A stretch of DNA of 64,000 nt from Azadirachta indica. Taxonomy: Eukaryota > Streptophyta > Magnoliopsida > Sapindales > Meliaceae. The notes under the pieces are model-generated. The model made no database searches. It saw only the letters and a program-made list of their open reading frames with translations, and was not told where the DNA came from. Made by a program: the position numbers and the translations under genes. Positions 36,631 to 48,621 of the stretch are shown one piece after another; the stretch's first letter is position 1, and every line of letters begins with the position of its first letter. The stretch covers positions 920,590 to 984,589 of the forward strand of contig JAGQDM010000070.1 in NCBI GenBank assembly GCA_022749755.1, in the 5' to 3' direction.

Positions 36631-38210
36631 TTACACACTTCCACGTAACCTGTAAGTATATGGGGTCGCATAAGTAGTAAGTGAAAAAAAAGGCTTGTCG
36701 TACCCACGATGACTAAGTTTTTTAAATTTTAAATTAAGTACTATGACTATAATAGATTAACTTTATCTAGGCACTCAAAAATTATGAAAGCAAGAAAATA
36801 TAACGAAAATTACAAAAAGAATAGCTGAATTGATTAACAAAAACAAAAGCTAGTGAATTAACCTAATTGAGAGAGTATGTGTAGAAATTAATATGAAAAT
36901 TGTTCTAAAATTTTGATTTCACCTAACCTTTACCATATCTCTCGTAATTTAGAGTTTACTAAGTTTACATTTTTAATACACTAATCACAAGTTTTAAGTA
37001 ACCTTGTTCCCCTTTCCCGAGTACCAAACTAAGTTTACATTTGGCTAAATCAACTAATATCCATATCTGACTAAATTAGTTATATGATCTTTATGTCCAA
37101 CCTGTTACTAACTCTTAAAAATTAATTTACCTCCCGGATCATTAACTCTCAAGTGTTAATGTGACTATCTAGTTATTGATGTTCTCCTGAACTCTCAATA
37201 TACCAAACTAAGTTTTTCAAATCTCATAAATAATTTAGACTATCCCTAATACCATTTTATTCATGTTTAATATAATTATTCATTATATAATAAATCATTA
37301 GCATTAAGTGCAAAAAAAACCCAAGTGATTAAAAATTAATAACAATAACAAATTTCTTAATTAGTCAAGATATGGTTGAATTAAGTTATATCAAAATTTT
37401 AGAACATAAAAAATTTAGCCTAACATATTAACAATCAACCACAAGTTCATAATGAAATTCATTATCCTTACAATTCTAATAATAAAAATAAAATGAATTC
37501 TAAGACAAAAATGAGGGTTTGAGAAGATAAAACTAGTGCTGAAAAGCTTCAATAACTAATTATTATGTCTTCTTCCAAAGGCCTTCAAGCTTGTCAATTC
37601 TTGCCCTTTTCTTTCTAAAATCCTCCCTTTCAAAGTCCCCTTTTATATAGTGGCTAATGTCTCAAAAATAAAAAACCTAAAAGCAACCAAATTTGGCCAT
37701 CTAAGGTTGATACAAGGGTTGAAATTCAGTTTGAGGCAGACAGTTATGACATGGTCGCACACTTGGATTAGCACAGCCACACCCTTACTTCTGAAATCTT
37801 CATGGCACTTAACGCGCCAAGCTTGGCAAGGCCGCACCTTACTTTTTGCCTTGCTCAAGAAAATGGGGCAATGCATGGGCCCAAGCGCTTTAGTCACCAA
37901 ATTAGCATAATGTCAATTGAGTCTCTTTAATTTTTTTATAATTACATCCCTAAATCTTTATTTATTACATTTTAGTCTCTTAAATCTTTATTTCTTACAT
38001 TTAAGTCCTTAATTTTCATACATTTTAGTCTCAAATTTTGACAATTTATTCTTTTTGTCCCTTTTTTAGCTACTTATCACTTTGATTGTGATTTTCTTTA
38101 TTTCTACATAAAAATATAGAATTTCATCAAAAAAACACTGAGATTTAAAGATTTACGCACATATTTAAGTTTAAAAGTAAAGGATAAGTAAATAAACTAC
38201 TCACTTATCA
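36631..38210 (-). repeat. 5' LTR of the gypsy-type element
   Basis: The plus strand ends CTCACTTATCA, so the element strand starts TGATAAGTGAG, a common plant gypsy LTR start. It is about 1580 bases and similar along its length to 29842-31364. Confidence 0.8.
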
Positions 38211-38215
38211 GATTC

Positions 38216-38845
38216 CACAAGGAATAGGTTAAATTAATATTTCTAAATAAGTAAACCTTAATTTAAATGAATTCAATAATGTTGATTGATGATCGAATTA
38301 AACTAAAATAGCAAGAAAAATAAATGAATTGCACAAGAGGGTAGAATCAAGAACACAAATCAATTAAGGACAAAAGTGTTAAGGTCTTAAAAATTCACCA
38401 CTAATTTTCACTTTCGTGAAATATTTAAGTAATTAAGAAATTCCAGCGACTTAAATTGGTAACAATCTTCTTTGCATATAATTTAATTACAAGTATTAGT
38501 TTTTTATTGATTATGAGTTTAATCTTGGTGTGGGATTTAAACTCACATATTCTAAAATATGTAGCAATGCTTGGTGTGGGCTATTATTAACATGCCAAAA
38601 ATACATTAAGTGCTGTAAAAACTTGAAGATCATGCAATAACAATTAAATTAGTTTGGTTATTATGTTATCACAATCTATTTATATGAGAAGCATTCAAGA
38701 TAAGGGATTAATGCGGTCCTCAAACCTTACATCAATATATTATGCATTTAAATCATAAAGCTTGCAATTTAACCTTGGATTGGTGTGGCCATAGGTTTAC
38801 ATCAATATATTACATGTTTAAAATCAAAATTGTAATTCCTAAATC
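38216..38845. other. LTR-like repetitive DNA flanking the gypsy insertion
   Basis: Interpreted as part of the outer LTR-like repeat. No coding sequence is present. Confidence 0.4.
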
Positions 38846-38854
38846 ATTCAAATA

Positions 38855-40324
38855 ATTAAAAGGAAAAATTACAGTTTTCCCTTGTTAGATTGGCGCTTAC
38901 TTTATTTTCTCCCTGTTAAATTATAATGCACAAAACCCCTTTACTGTCAATTTCTTAACAAAACAAATTAATTTTTAAAGGGCAAAATGAACTTTTGACT
39001 GGAGACAAAAATGACAACAAACCTAACATGCAGATAAAATTTTTACTTATTAAAAATTTAAATAAATTAATTTTTATTTTATACTTGAAATATTTAAAAT
39101 TGAATAAATTAAAATAAAAAGAAAACCCTAGATCTAAAGTCTTCTCCCTCTCTTTCTCCTCCTCCTCCTATTACCCATCTCTTCTCCTTCTCCTTCTTTT
39201 CTCCTCCTCTTCTTAACCTCTCAGGCCTATTTCCTCATTCTATTTCTATTTCTTTTGTTGGTCTCTCACCCCTATGTTCTTCTTCACCTTCTATTTCTAT
39301 TCTTAGCCTTTCCTCACTCTTTATTCAACTTCCACCATGCCTAATTGCCTCAAGCATCCACCCCAATCATTCATTTTGCCACCATCATCAAACCTTGCCC
39401 ATTTTGGCCACTTTTGAACTTGGGTCCACCACCACCATCAGCCTTGCTTGGATCCATTTCTGAATATTGCCACAAATTTGTTCAAGAAAATAGAAAGTTT
39501 TTATTTTTTGGTTGTTCCTTATGCTTTGCTTTATTGATAATATGATAAAGCTTGCAATTGAAAAATTTTCACAAACCCAGTAATTTGAGATTTTGTGTAT
39601 TTTGATCAGAAATGAAATTTAGGAGTTTGTGAATTGTAATTGGAGATGCAATTTGGGATTTTTGTATTGTAATGTGATATTGTATTATTGGATTTGGTTT
39701 TTTTTTTCTTTGTTTAAAATTGTTCATAGAAATTTCATTTTCTCAAATCTTTATAGAAATTTATTTCACTTAGTTTCATTGAGATTTTGCTAGTTAAAAT
39801 CATGATTGATAATTATGTTTTAATCTAAAAATATTTTGGTTTTTACAAATTAGTTAATGTCCATGCTAATATAATAATATAAAATTTTAAATCATTCAAA
39901 TATTTATATAAATTGATTAATGTTTATCTAAAATAATCAATTTATATTAGTTTATTAATTATCTACAAAAATTATATAAATTTAAATATTCATGCAAATT
40001 AATTAATATTTATCTACAAAATTAATTAATGTCTATCTAAAAATATAATATAATAAAATTTAAATTATTTTATAAATAAATATTAATATATTTAAAAATA
40101 TAATAAAATTAAATTATTTATTTTTAGTCTAAATATTGGCTTAATAAGTCAACACAAATCAATTAAAAGTCTGAGGGCAATTTGAGGTATTTATGTAAAA
40201 AACAGATTTTCTGTTAACTTAATAGAAAATTTTTAAAGGTAGGGGGGTTTTGTATATTTTAATCTAATAGGAAGAAAATCAAATAAACATCAATATAATA
40301 GGAGGGAAGCTGTAATTTTTCCTA
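38855..40324. mobile_element. 1.47-kb element with inverted ends and 9-bp target duplication (MULE-type, non-autonomous)
   Basis: The left end carries AGGAAAAATTACAGTTTTCC and the reverse complement of the right end AGGAAAAATTACAGCTTCCC. Weaker similarity continues for about 90 bases (TTAGATT, ACAAAACCCC). The sequence ATTCAAATA flanks it on both sides (38846-38854 and 40325-40333), a 9-bp duplication as Mutator-type elements make. The left end has five extra bases before the shared terminus, so the exact boundary may shift. The interior has no transposase. It contains a stretch resembling a plant 5' leader (AAACCCTAG at about 39123, then CT-rich DNA to 39300), perhaps captured from a gene; the short frame at 39345-39545 is not recognised. 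Confidence 0.68.
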
Positions 40325-40333
40325 ATTCAAATA

Positions 40334-41490
40334 TGTAATAATAATCACTAAGCACAATATAAATGAAAATCACCAAAATTAAGTCCTAAACATCTTAAAT
40401 TAACATAAACCCATGCAAGATCAAATTAAGGTTTCATTCCTAACCCTGAAAAATAAATTTACTCATTGAAATTCATAATTAAAACAATTAAATTACAAGA
40501 AAGAATCATGAAGATAGAAAATATAGAACCTGTTGTTTCCTTGAATTAATCTTGGACTTCAAGAAGCTCTAACTTAAGTTGTTTCCTCCCTTAGTACTCT
40601 TCTTGGTGCTTTGAAGAGAAAATGTGGCTTCTTTATATAGTGTAACCCCTCCGTTTTGCCTATCTTTAAAACCACCAATCACTTGCTTTTGAATGCTAAA
40701 ATAGGCTCCTCTACCCCACTATCTACTTGTTCGAATTTTTTGCCTTAAAGATGGAGCCTTTTAGAAACATATTCAAAATAAAATTGTAGGACCTTTTTTT
40801 AGCTTTCTTTAGATTCTAGCAATATGTCTATGCTTTCGGCTAGAATTTCTCCATCAAAATATTTGAATTTCCTTTCCGCTATTAAAAGAGAAATTATGCA
40901 TCATTATTTCTTCTTTCTAAATTATTTTCAATCATGCAAATCCGAATTTTGAGCAAAAAGATGCACTAAAAAATACCAGACATATTTAGTAATTCCGAAT
41001 CCTTTTGGATTCTTTTTCTTTCTTTCATAGGCAAGTAAGTACTTTAATCTAATAGTTTTGAATATGGGTTCACGTAATATATCAACGAAAAGCTCTAAAA
41101 TTCTAGTTTTTAATGTGATAAACTAAACAAGATTTTGAATTGTGTAGACATAGTTATGATCATTTTAGTACTATGTATTTAGCATATTTGTTTTTGCTCC
41201 TTTAGCCTAACATCGATGGAAAGGCTTATGGATGTGTGCTTGTGCTTCATGTTCATGCTTTTAATCAAAATAGTTTAGTACCAAAACGCTCGATTTTCCT
41301 TTAGTCAAACTCAATTATTGACTTTTGCTTCAAGATACCTATAAAAGACAAAACACAAGACACGACTAAAACATCATAACGAATGAGAACTAATATTTAA
41401 GAATAAGAAATATAAGACAATAATGAATATGAATTAATGAACATATCATGCACTTAGAAATAGAAAGAGGGAGGGAAGAGGGGGTTTATA
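40334..41490 (-). other. LTR-like repetitive DNA, right part of the outer repeat
   Basis: No coding capacity. A minus-strand TATATAAAG motif near 40635-40645 is compatible with an LTR promoter. Confidence 0.4.
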
Positions 41491-43010
41491 TCAAATTAAG
41501 AGTCTGTAAGACATGCATGCCTGTCAAAAGATTCTAGATAATCTAGAATATACATCTACTTGCCTTGTTGAAAAGTGCATGGACATTATATTAAGCCATC
41601 CAAAAATCAATGTGAGTGTTTTACAAGCTAATGTGAGGCTACAATATGGTGTTCATATGTTAAAGCAAAAGTTTTGCTAGTCTAGAAAAAAGGTATTAGC
41701 AAATGTTGGGTTGATCATTAAGACAGTTACAAAAAGATTATAGACTACACATAGACTATCAGTGATAAAATATTTGGTGCCTTTGCACTGATGAAGGTTA
41801 ATAAAACCAACACCTCAGATACAAAAACCATCTTCAATAATTCATGGTTAGTTTCCCTGCTACAATATATGGCTTTAATAGTAATGCAAGCCCTTTATTG
41901 GCACCGATAAATGTCATTTAGAAGGGCCCTAAAAAGGAGTTATATTGTCAATTGAGGCACTTGATAGGAATATTAGAGTTTACCCTTTAGCTGTATGTGT
42001 ATTCGCTGTTTAGATTATTAGCACCTAAAGTTAGTGTTTAGCAAACTTAAAGATGTTTACAAACTCTTTAAAGAAATTAACATTTATGTGTGATTGACAA
42101 AAAGGAATTTAATATGTTTTATTCCTTGAATTTTCATATGCCCATATTCGATATTAAGCAAGGCATATACTTGCACATGTGAAAGTAAAGCATCCCAAGG
42201 TTGATTTCAATAAAGCTTTTTAGGCTATAACAAGAGCTATAAATAGACAGTCATTTAAGTAAGTTATGGAGTCAATTAAGAACATTGATGTTAGTGTGTA
42301 GAATAAACTATTGAAAATCCACTCGAGGCATTGGTAAGTTCATGCATTTGACAAAAATTGCAAGTTTGACTACACCACAAAGAACATGTTTGAATCCTTC
42401 GATGCTTGGCTTTATCGGACAAGAAAGCTTCTTATCATCCATATTTGTGAGTTTATTTGAAAAAGATTGATGAAAAGGTTTAATAACAAAAAGAAGAAGG
42501 TTACTGCATAGAAGTTTAATATCACGCAACAAATTTATAATAAGTTGCATAACCAAATCGCCGCTGGCAAAAATTATGCTATAATGCCTACAAGTGAGAC
42601 TCTTTTAAAGTTGACAACAAAGGAAAGACCTATATAGTTAATCTGGAAAGCAAATCATGTAATTGTGTGACTTGGAGTGCTAACGGAATTCCATGTAAGC
42701 ATTCCCTCCCATGTGTTATGTATAATGAGGCAAATATTTCTGATTAAGTTACTGAATACTTTAAGAAAGAAACATACATACCTTAAGGTTTATGGAGGCA
42801 TGATTCACCCACTACTCAACAAAAGTATATGGCCTTATATTAAAGTTGATGAGATACCAACTCCATTGATGAAAATGACTATTGGTAGGCCTAAGATCAA
42901 TAGAAGGAAAGAGTCAGATGAGGTCCTTATATATTTAAAGAAGATATAAAATAAAGTGCAGGGTGTGTGGACAGTTTTGCCATAACAAGAGGGGCTACAA
43001 ATGTCAATAA
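41490..43010 (+). pseudogene. MULE transposase, central and C-terminal part (broken)
   Basis: The relic resumes near the HAC (family HTC) motif at about 41510. Recognisable blocks in order are HPKINVSVLQANVRLQYGV (about 41600), FIGTDKCHLEGP (41894-41929, containing the first catalytic aspartate of the MULE DDE domain), a KHPKVDFNKAF block (about 42190) and ESFDAWL (about 42395). These are followed by the SWIM zinc finger CNCVTWSANGIPCKH (42658-42702), MTIGRPKINRRKESDE (about 42875) and a CCHC knuckle starting CRVCGQFCHNKRG (42957). Frames shift and stops occur throughout, so the gene is dead. The N-terminal part lies at 28487-29806. Confidence 0.82.
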
Positions 43011-44715
43011 AATAATAAGGTGTTATCGAGTAAGTGCTTTTTTAATTTCTAATTAAAGCTTGTTGTTTTTCTATTTTCTATTTAGATATGCATTGTTATA
43101 GCTTCAACATTATTTAATTTTTTCTTCAATAGAAGAATGTAACAGATATATGCATTCAGAGGCAGCAATGGCAAGTAAAGGGGGTAAAAATGCATAACCA
43201 ACCTTAGCAAATTAGCTACACGAGTCATACCAAGGTATCCCCTCAACAATAAGACCTGTAAGCAAGAGAGTACATGTGACGATTAGTTTGGACTACCAGG
43301 AAAAAGAATTATGATAACTGGAGGAATAAGAATTGTAGATGTAAGTGAAAGGCAATATGGTTAATGCTCATAAAGATAAAATACATATATAGGCAACAAA
43401 GATGAAAGCAGTAGATAAGGGAAAACATCAATGCAACCTATACAAAGGTATTATATTTATATCGACTGTTTGACTTAAAGCTATTGATAATTGGATTACT
43501 TGCATCTTTATTGTCATATTTTTTTTCCAATCTATAAGGGAAATGATCAGCAAACCAAATAGTGACAACATCAAGACATGCACCTCTTATACTGAATCAA
43601 TTATTAATATAATACTTTTATCATACCAACCACAACTTTCGCAATGCTACATATTTCCAATATAGCACAAGTTACTGTAATGTTGATGGTTGCCTAGCTG
43701 GTTATAACCATGGTTTTTCATAGCATCTTTTGTGACTAGGATATGGACTAGTAGGTAGGTTATGTGGTATTATGTAAGCTAAGTTTTTATATGTATATAT
43801 TTTTTGTGTTAGTTAATAGGTGTTGATAAAATATAAACATTAAAGGTGCCTTTGTTGCTAACTAATGTGTCTTTGTATGTAATAAACTTCTTTTTGGATT
43901 AGACATATATGTAATCTTATAAATAGATGACAACAACAAGTTTCAAAGCTTTTATATTCCAAATCATTTGACTATTACATGAAGTGATGATTCAGTTACA
44001 TTATATTTTCTTTACTTACAACTTCTTTAGAATATTTAACAGCATAATTATGCATATAATCAATAGCATGATAATGATATAAAGTACTTTTTGTGTTGCT
44101 TGGTGATCTCTCACATTTTCCTTGTGAATTGGTTCATGTGAACCCGTGGTTGCTTCGTTGGGCTGGTTCTTCATTTCTAGCTTTAACTTTATCAAACCTC
44201 TTCATAATAATAGTATTTTTTTTTAACTGTGGGCTTCCACTGCTTGTAGAATGAACGTTTGCATTGATTCCTAGGACAACAGTAGTATAATGTGTATGGA
44301 TTATTTGTAGATTATGAAATTCTCACTGCAGCTCTGATGCCACAATTGTATACTTTGTTTTGGAACTTCAGCAAAACTCCATTGATTTCATATTGTGGAA
44401 TGCCTGAATTTGAATATTATGTGGATGTAGATGGAGGCATTTTAATAAGGAAGAATTTTCTATTTCTGTGTTAGATCTGCTAATGGGGTTTGGATGGAAA
44501 TGGGTTGATGGGTGCTTCAGAGGCTCATAGGTGCTTATAAACTTGACATTTACCAATAGTTAGCCTTTTTGATTTTCAAAATTCAATTGGTTAAATTAAT
44601 CATATTTTAATGAATATTATATACATTAAAAGTCCATAATACTATAATAATAATATATTAAAGATAACATACTACATACATACAAATTACCTTGTCATTG
44701 TAGAGACAACTTTTC
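43010..44715. other. 3' part of the MULE, no gene seen
   Basis: Non-coding between the transposase relic and the right inverted end. Short frames near 44292-44556 on both strands are unsupported. Confidence 0.5.
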
Positions 44716-44880
44716 AAGTAAGGGCAAAATAGTTATTTTATAAAATTATGTTACACTGAACAATATTTTGCAGTTAAGTCGAATAGAGTGATGACTTTCA
44801 ATAAAATTAGCATGCATCTAATATATGTTAATAAATGATTAGGCATTGCTGAAAATAACCCTACAAAATGAGAACATGGT
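44715..44880. repeat. Right terminal inverted repeat of the MULE
   Basis: The reverse complement matches 26995-27155, including GAAAGTCATCACTCTAT and TTTATTAACATATAT. Confidence 0.8.
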
Positions 44881-45767
44881 ATATAAGGTTACTTTATACT
44901 TGGACCAAATTCTATTGAGAGTTTTTTTTTAGATTTAGGGACATGGATTCTAAATATGACCTTTGATTATATATGTTTTTTTAAGTTTAAAGTTTGATTG
45001 AGTTTTGAAGTTAGCAAAATAATAAATATTAAATAAAATCTTAGTAGTTTGCTATCACTTATGCCATACGTTGTTAGATTCTTAAAAATAAAAAATAAAA
45101 GATATTAGAAGAAAATTGGTGTCTTTGATAAATTTGATATGACTTGAAAAGTGACTACTAACTAGATCAAAAAAATAATATATAGGATAGTGATGACTTC
45201 TTTTTATTAATATATCAATATTTCCTTTTTAAAAATTATTTTGAATCCATGTGTTGATTGCAAATATGATATTGAATAATTAAAATAAATAAATAATTTG
45301 CTGCGACAACATTTTTTGTGCTTAATTGTAGAGTTTTAAACTTATTTTGTTCATTTTTTTTATAGTATGAATTTGTATGGTATTTGGGTTATTAATATTT
45401 AATTGAGTTGATGTGAAGTTTTTTCAAAATGCTTAGATATGTGTAGAAAGATTTGTATAAAAATTTGTATCTATAGTTTAAATATTTTTTTATAGTATGC
45501 AAAAACTATATTTACAATTTTTAAGAAACAATTTTAAACATATTACTAGACTAATAAAATCCGGTTAAAATAAGTTAAAAAAATAAATATTGTTTTGAAA
45601 ACGATATAAATTTTAAGGGCCATTTGGTAGTGTTAATTAGTATTTCAAAAATACTAATTGATATGTTTGACAATTTTAACAAACAAAAATTTATCTAAAT
45701 ATAATTAACACTAAATGTGATTTTCAAATTAACATCTAGTGAGGTACTTTTATAAAATTAGTACTTA

Positions 45768-46525
45768 AAGGATGCGTTTGATAGCACGTACTAGATTGTA
45801 TTATTTTAGGTAGATTGAATTGTATTGGGATGTATTATAATAAAATGTATTAAATAAAAACCTATGTTATGCTTGATACAACACTATACTGGATTAATTG
45901 TAAATTAACTTATATTTGGTGCAATAACGTATTGGATTATATTAATATTTATATTTTTTAAAAATTAAATTAATATTTATATAACAATAAATAGAAAAAA
46001 AGCATATAATCTAAACATATATATTGTTTATAAATTTTATTAATTTTTGTTATATAATTAAAAAATTTATGTATATAGAAATATATTTTTTGAAGTTTAT
46101 TAATATTTTTTAAATAAATTAATTAATGGTGCATATACATAATATTTATTAATGTTTGTTAAATAATAATATTTTATTTGTCATCAAATTGTTATATATC
46201 TAATTATTTAATTAATATAATTTTTAAGTTACAAAAATGATAATATTTGTTTAAGGTTTTTTATTGGCGATATGAAAGAATATAAGAGATAGATAAGAGA
46301 GTTCAAAGAAGAGATGAGATAGGAGAAAATATTAATTTTAATACAACTCAACAAAATCATTACCCTACCATAGGTTAAATTTTGGGAGACTGAGCTGTAT
46401 TAATTTTAATTTTAATTTAATACAGTTTAATCCCTTAATTTTTTACATCAAATAATATATTAAAATTTTTTATCTTGAATAGTAAATAAGTGCAGGCCGT
46501 ACCGTCTGCCAAACATACCCAAAGT
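45768..46525. repeat. Probable MITE with short inverted ends
   Basis: The left end GGATGCGTTTGATAGCACGT and the reverse complement of the right end GGGTATGTTTGGCAGACGGT share an imperfect terminus of the type common in plant MITEs. The interior is AT-rich and non-coding. Confidence 0.4.
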
Positions 46526-47073
46526 GCTTGCGCTATAACATTCTAATTTTAATAAAAATATTGTAATTCTTAAAATACCCTCAATAAACTTTGAAAATTC
46601 TAACAAAATTTAATGAAAATTTAACGATTCTTAACATTGCCCTTGATTAATTTTAAAAATTCTAATCCTTTAACCTATTTTGTTACATTTATTTTGTAAT
46701 TGATTATTTTTTTAAATTATTAAATCTAAAGTTATTTTTATAACATATTTACTTTTTTTAAATAGTAATTATGATAACGAATAGAATTATTTTTGAAGAT
46801 ATTTATAAAAAAAAAAATTATCATTACTATATAATTTTTTTTAGTATACTTATTATTAAACATATTCAGTATAAAAATATGACTAATACATAGATAATTA
46901 TTATGACTATTAAATTTTATATAGTAATTAATTTAAAAAGTATAGAATGTTAATTTATTTTATAATTTTTATTTTTATTCTATTTGTTTTTATTAAAAAA
47001 TACTAATATATAGATATCAATTTTACATATTATTTAATTTAAAAATATTATTAATTTTATATATTACTTAGGG

Positions 47074-48200
47074 TCTATTTTTTTTTGACTGAATATAATT
47101 ATTTAAATGTTTAGGAGCTCTTTATTTTTTAACTTATGTATTAAAACTTATTAAAAATGTTTGAATATAATTAAGTTAAAAATTTTAACTTAAATTTAAA
47201 TAATCAAATGTTTAAATGATTTAAATATTTTATTTGTCAATAATATCCTTAATTTATTATTTAACATTTATATCTGTCAAGCAACTTAACATATTAGGTA
47301 GTGTTTATTTATTTATTTTTTGAACTCTGAATATGATTGAAATCTAAATTTAATTAAATATGAATTTGAATGATACGCTTGCCTTTTATTTGAAAATATT
47401 TAAAATAATTATTGAGTTATTTGTTTTAATAAAATAAAAAGTTTGAAAATTGATATTTTGACAATATACACTCTTTTAAATAATATACTTGTATTTATAA
47501 TAATTTTGATTATATTAACATAATAATAAATAAAAATAATAAATTATATTAGCATGTACATTATTTATATGTTTGTTATATAATTTTTAAAAAATAATTT
47601 TTAATTGATTATATAAAGATCAATAAAAAATTAAATAAAAATAATAAGTCATATTATAATATAATTGTAATTATGTAAATATACAAATTTATTATAATAA
47701 TTAAAGTATAAAATAAGTAGCGTTGAGAAAACAAATAGAGAGAACTTACAATAAAGAAGAGATACGTCAAAAAAAGTTAATTAGGATTTTAATTTTGTTA
47801 GTAAATAAATTAATAAAATAAACATATTTTTAAAAAAATATTAAATTATTCAAAGATTTGTCCATTTAGGTTTAAATCAATTTTTAATTTAATTATATTA
47901 AAATATTTTTAATAAATATTTATATATAAGTTAAAAAATAAATGATTTTTAAACATTTGAATAATTATATTCAAATTTCAGTCAGTAAAATAAACAATCA
48001 TAATTTCAGATATTTTAGAACATACATGTTAGCATACCAGTTTCAGATTTTTTTATTTTTATAAAAATAAATCACTTAATATTTATATTTAAATGTTTAA
48101 GGTAAAAAAAATAAATACATCGTTCAAATTTAAATTTCAATCAAATTTATATATTTTTTTATATTCATACTTCATATAAAAAAATAAACATTGTCTTAAT
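47074..48200. repeat. Cluster of related inverted repeats (overlapping MITE copies)
   Basis: 47074-47260 matches the reverse complement of 47830-48000 (ATATAATTATT.AAATGTTTA and TTTATTTTTTAACTTAT blocks). 47296-47385 matches the reverse complement of about 48110-48200 (GTGTTTATTT, GATTGAAAT.TAAATTT). All four arms begin with a similar TTTATTTT...GA.TGAA word, so they appear to be two members of one MITE family, one nested in or joined to the other. Confidence 0.6.
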
Positions 48201-48502
48201 TTAAAAAAATATGATAGTGTCCATTTTAATAATTTGTTAATGCCAATAAACTTTTTTAATTACAAATTTAAATATCTAATTTAGCACTAAAACTTTATGT
48301 AAATATTTTTAGTAATTGTTAATTAAATAGTAATTGCTTTTTCAAAAACTATTAAAAGAAAATGCTATAGAATATATGCATTAAGGACATTAACACTCTT
48401 TTTAGCACCCGAAAGGACGTGATATTCGTAATAATTTATTAAAACTAAAGGAGTTACTACCGATTAACATTTCTAATATTAAAAAATTGTAAACTTAGAG
48501 TT

Positions 48503-48560
48503 CACGTGTTTTGCACGTGACAAAACTTACATATATAAAAGCCCTGAAAACTGGCGGGAA
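48503..48560 (+). promoter_or_regulatory. POLD1 promoter: two G-boxes, TATA box, E2F site
   Basis: CACGTG occurs at 48503-48508 and 48514-48519, TATATAAA at 48532-48539 and TGGCGGGAA at 48552-48560. The last is a good E2F/DP site, the element that drives S-phase expression of plant replication genes. The start codon follows at 48622. Confidence 0.65.
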
Positions 48561-48621
48561 TCTCATTCTTCTTGCTTGCCAAAATCCCTCCAATTGCAGT
48601 CTCCCACTCAGCTCACCCGGC

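Larger units (their letters stand above)
29842..38210 (-). mobile_element. Ty3/gypsy-derived LTR element with gag-protease only, 8.4 kb
   Basis: Two similar long direct repeats (29842-31364 and 36631-38210) bound an internal region of 5.3 kb. On the minus strand, the internal region begins with a decayed primer-binding site (36607-36624) and ends with a G-rich polypurine-like tract (31365-31380). In between it holds a gag relic (35.6-36.4 kb) and a protease relic (34.4-34.86 kb). Almost immediately after the protease comes what looks like the end of an integrase (RLKHYFNREG near 34.0 kb), so reverse transcriptase, RNase H and most of the integrase are absent. The flanks show a near-perfect target duplication, GATCC (29837-29841) and GATTC (38211-38215). 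It is a non-autonomous, long-dead element resembling TR-GAG types. Confidence 0.78.
29807..41493 (-). mobile_element. Outer LTR-like repeat inserted in the MULE and itself split
   Basis: Inferred from the junctions. Minus-strand sequence to the right of the gypsy-type element reads TTCCTTGTGGAATC and to its left GGATCGACCTTACGG. Rejoined with one target copy, they give the TTGTGGA-TCGACC motif common in the R/U5 part of plant LTRs, which ends in ATACTATACA at 29807. The other end would be a minus-strand TGATATAAACCCC at 41493. A TATATAAAG motif near 40640 fits an LTR promoter. Without nested inserts the repeat is about 1.8 kb. Both ends are provisional; the candidate 5-bp target sites (AATCT/AATTA) match only partly. 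Confidence 0.4.
26995..44880 (+). mobile_element. Old MuDR-type MULE, split by nested insertions (span of whole composite)
   Basis: The ends are inverted copies. The left end (26995-27155) contains TTTATTAACATATAT and GAAAGTCATCACTCTATCCC then TTAACTGCAAA. The reverse complement of the right end (44715-44880) contains TTTATTAACATATAT, GAAAGTCATCACTCTATTCG and TTAACTGCAAA at the same spacing. Between them, in the plus direction, are two parts of one decayed Mutator transposase (28487-29806 and 41490-43010), interrupted by LTR elements. Removing the inserts would leave an element of about 6 kb. Long inverted ends and the SWIM-finger transposase identify it as a MULE. No target duplication was found. 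Confidence 0.78.

Noticed and set aside
39345..39545. Proline-rich 66-codon frame as a gene
   Set aside because: Lies within a transposon interior; no recognised domain, and frame support is weak.
38855..40324. Interpretation as a full MULE with its own transposase
   Set aside because: No transposase motif (DDE blocks or SWIM finger) occurs between its ends.
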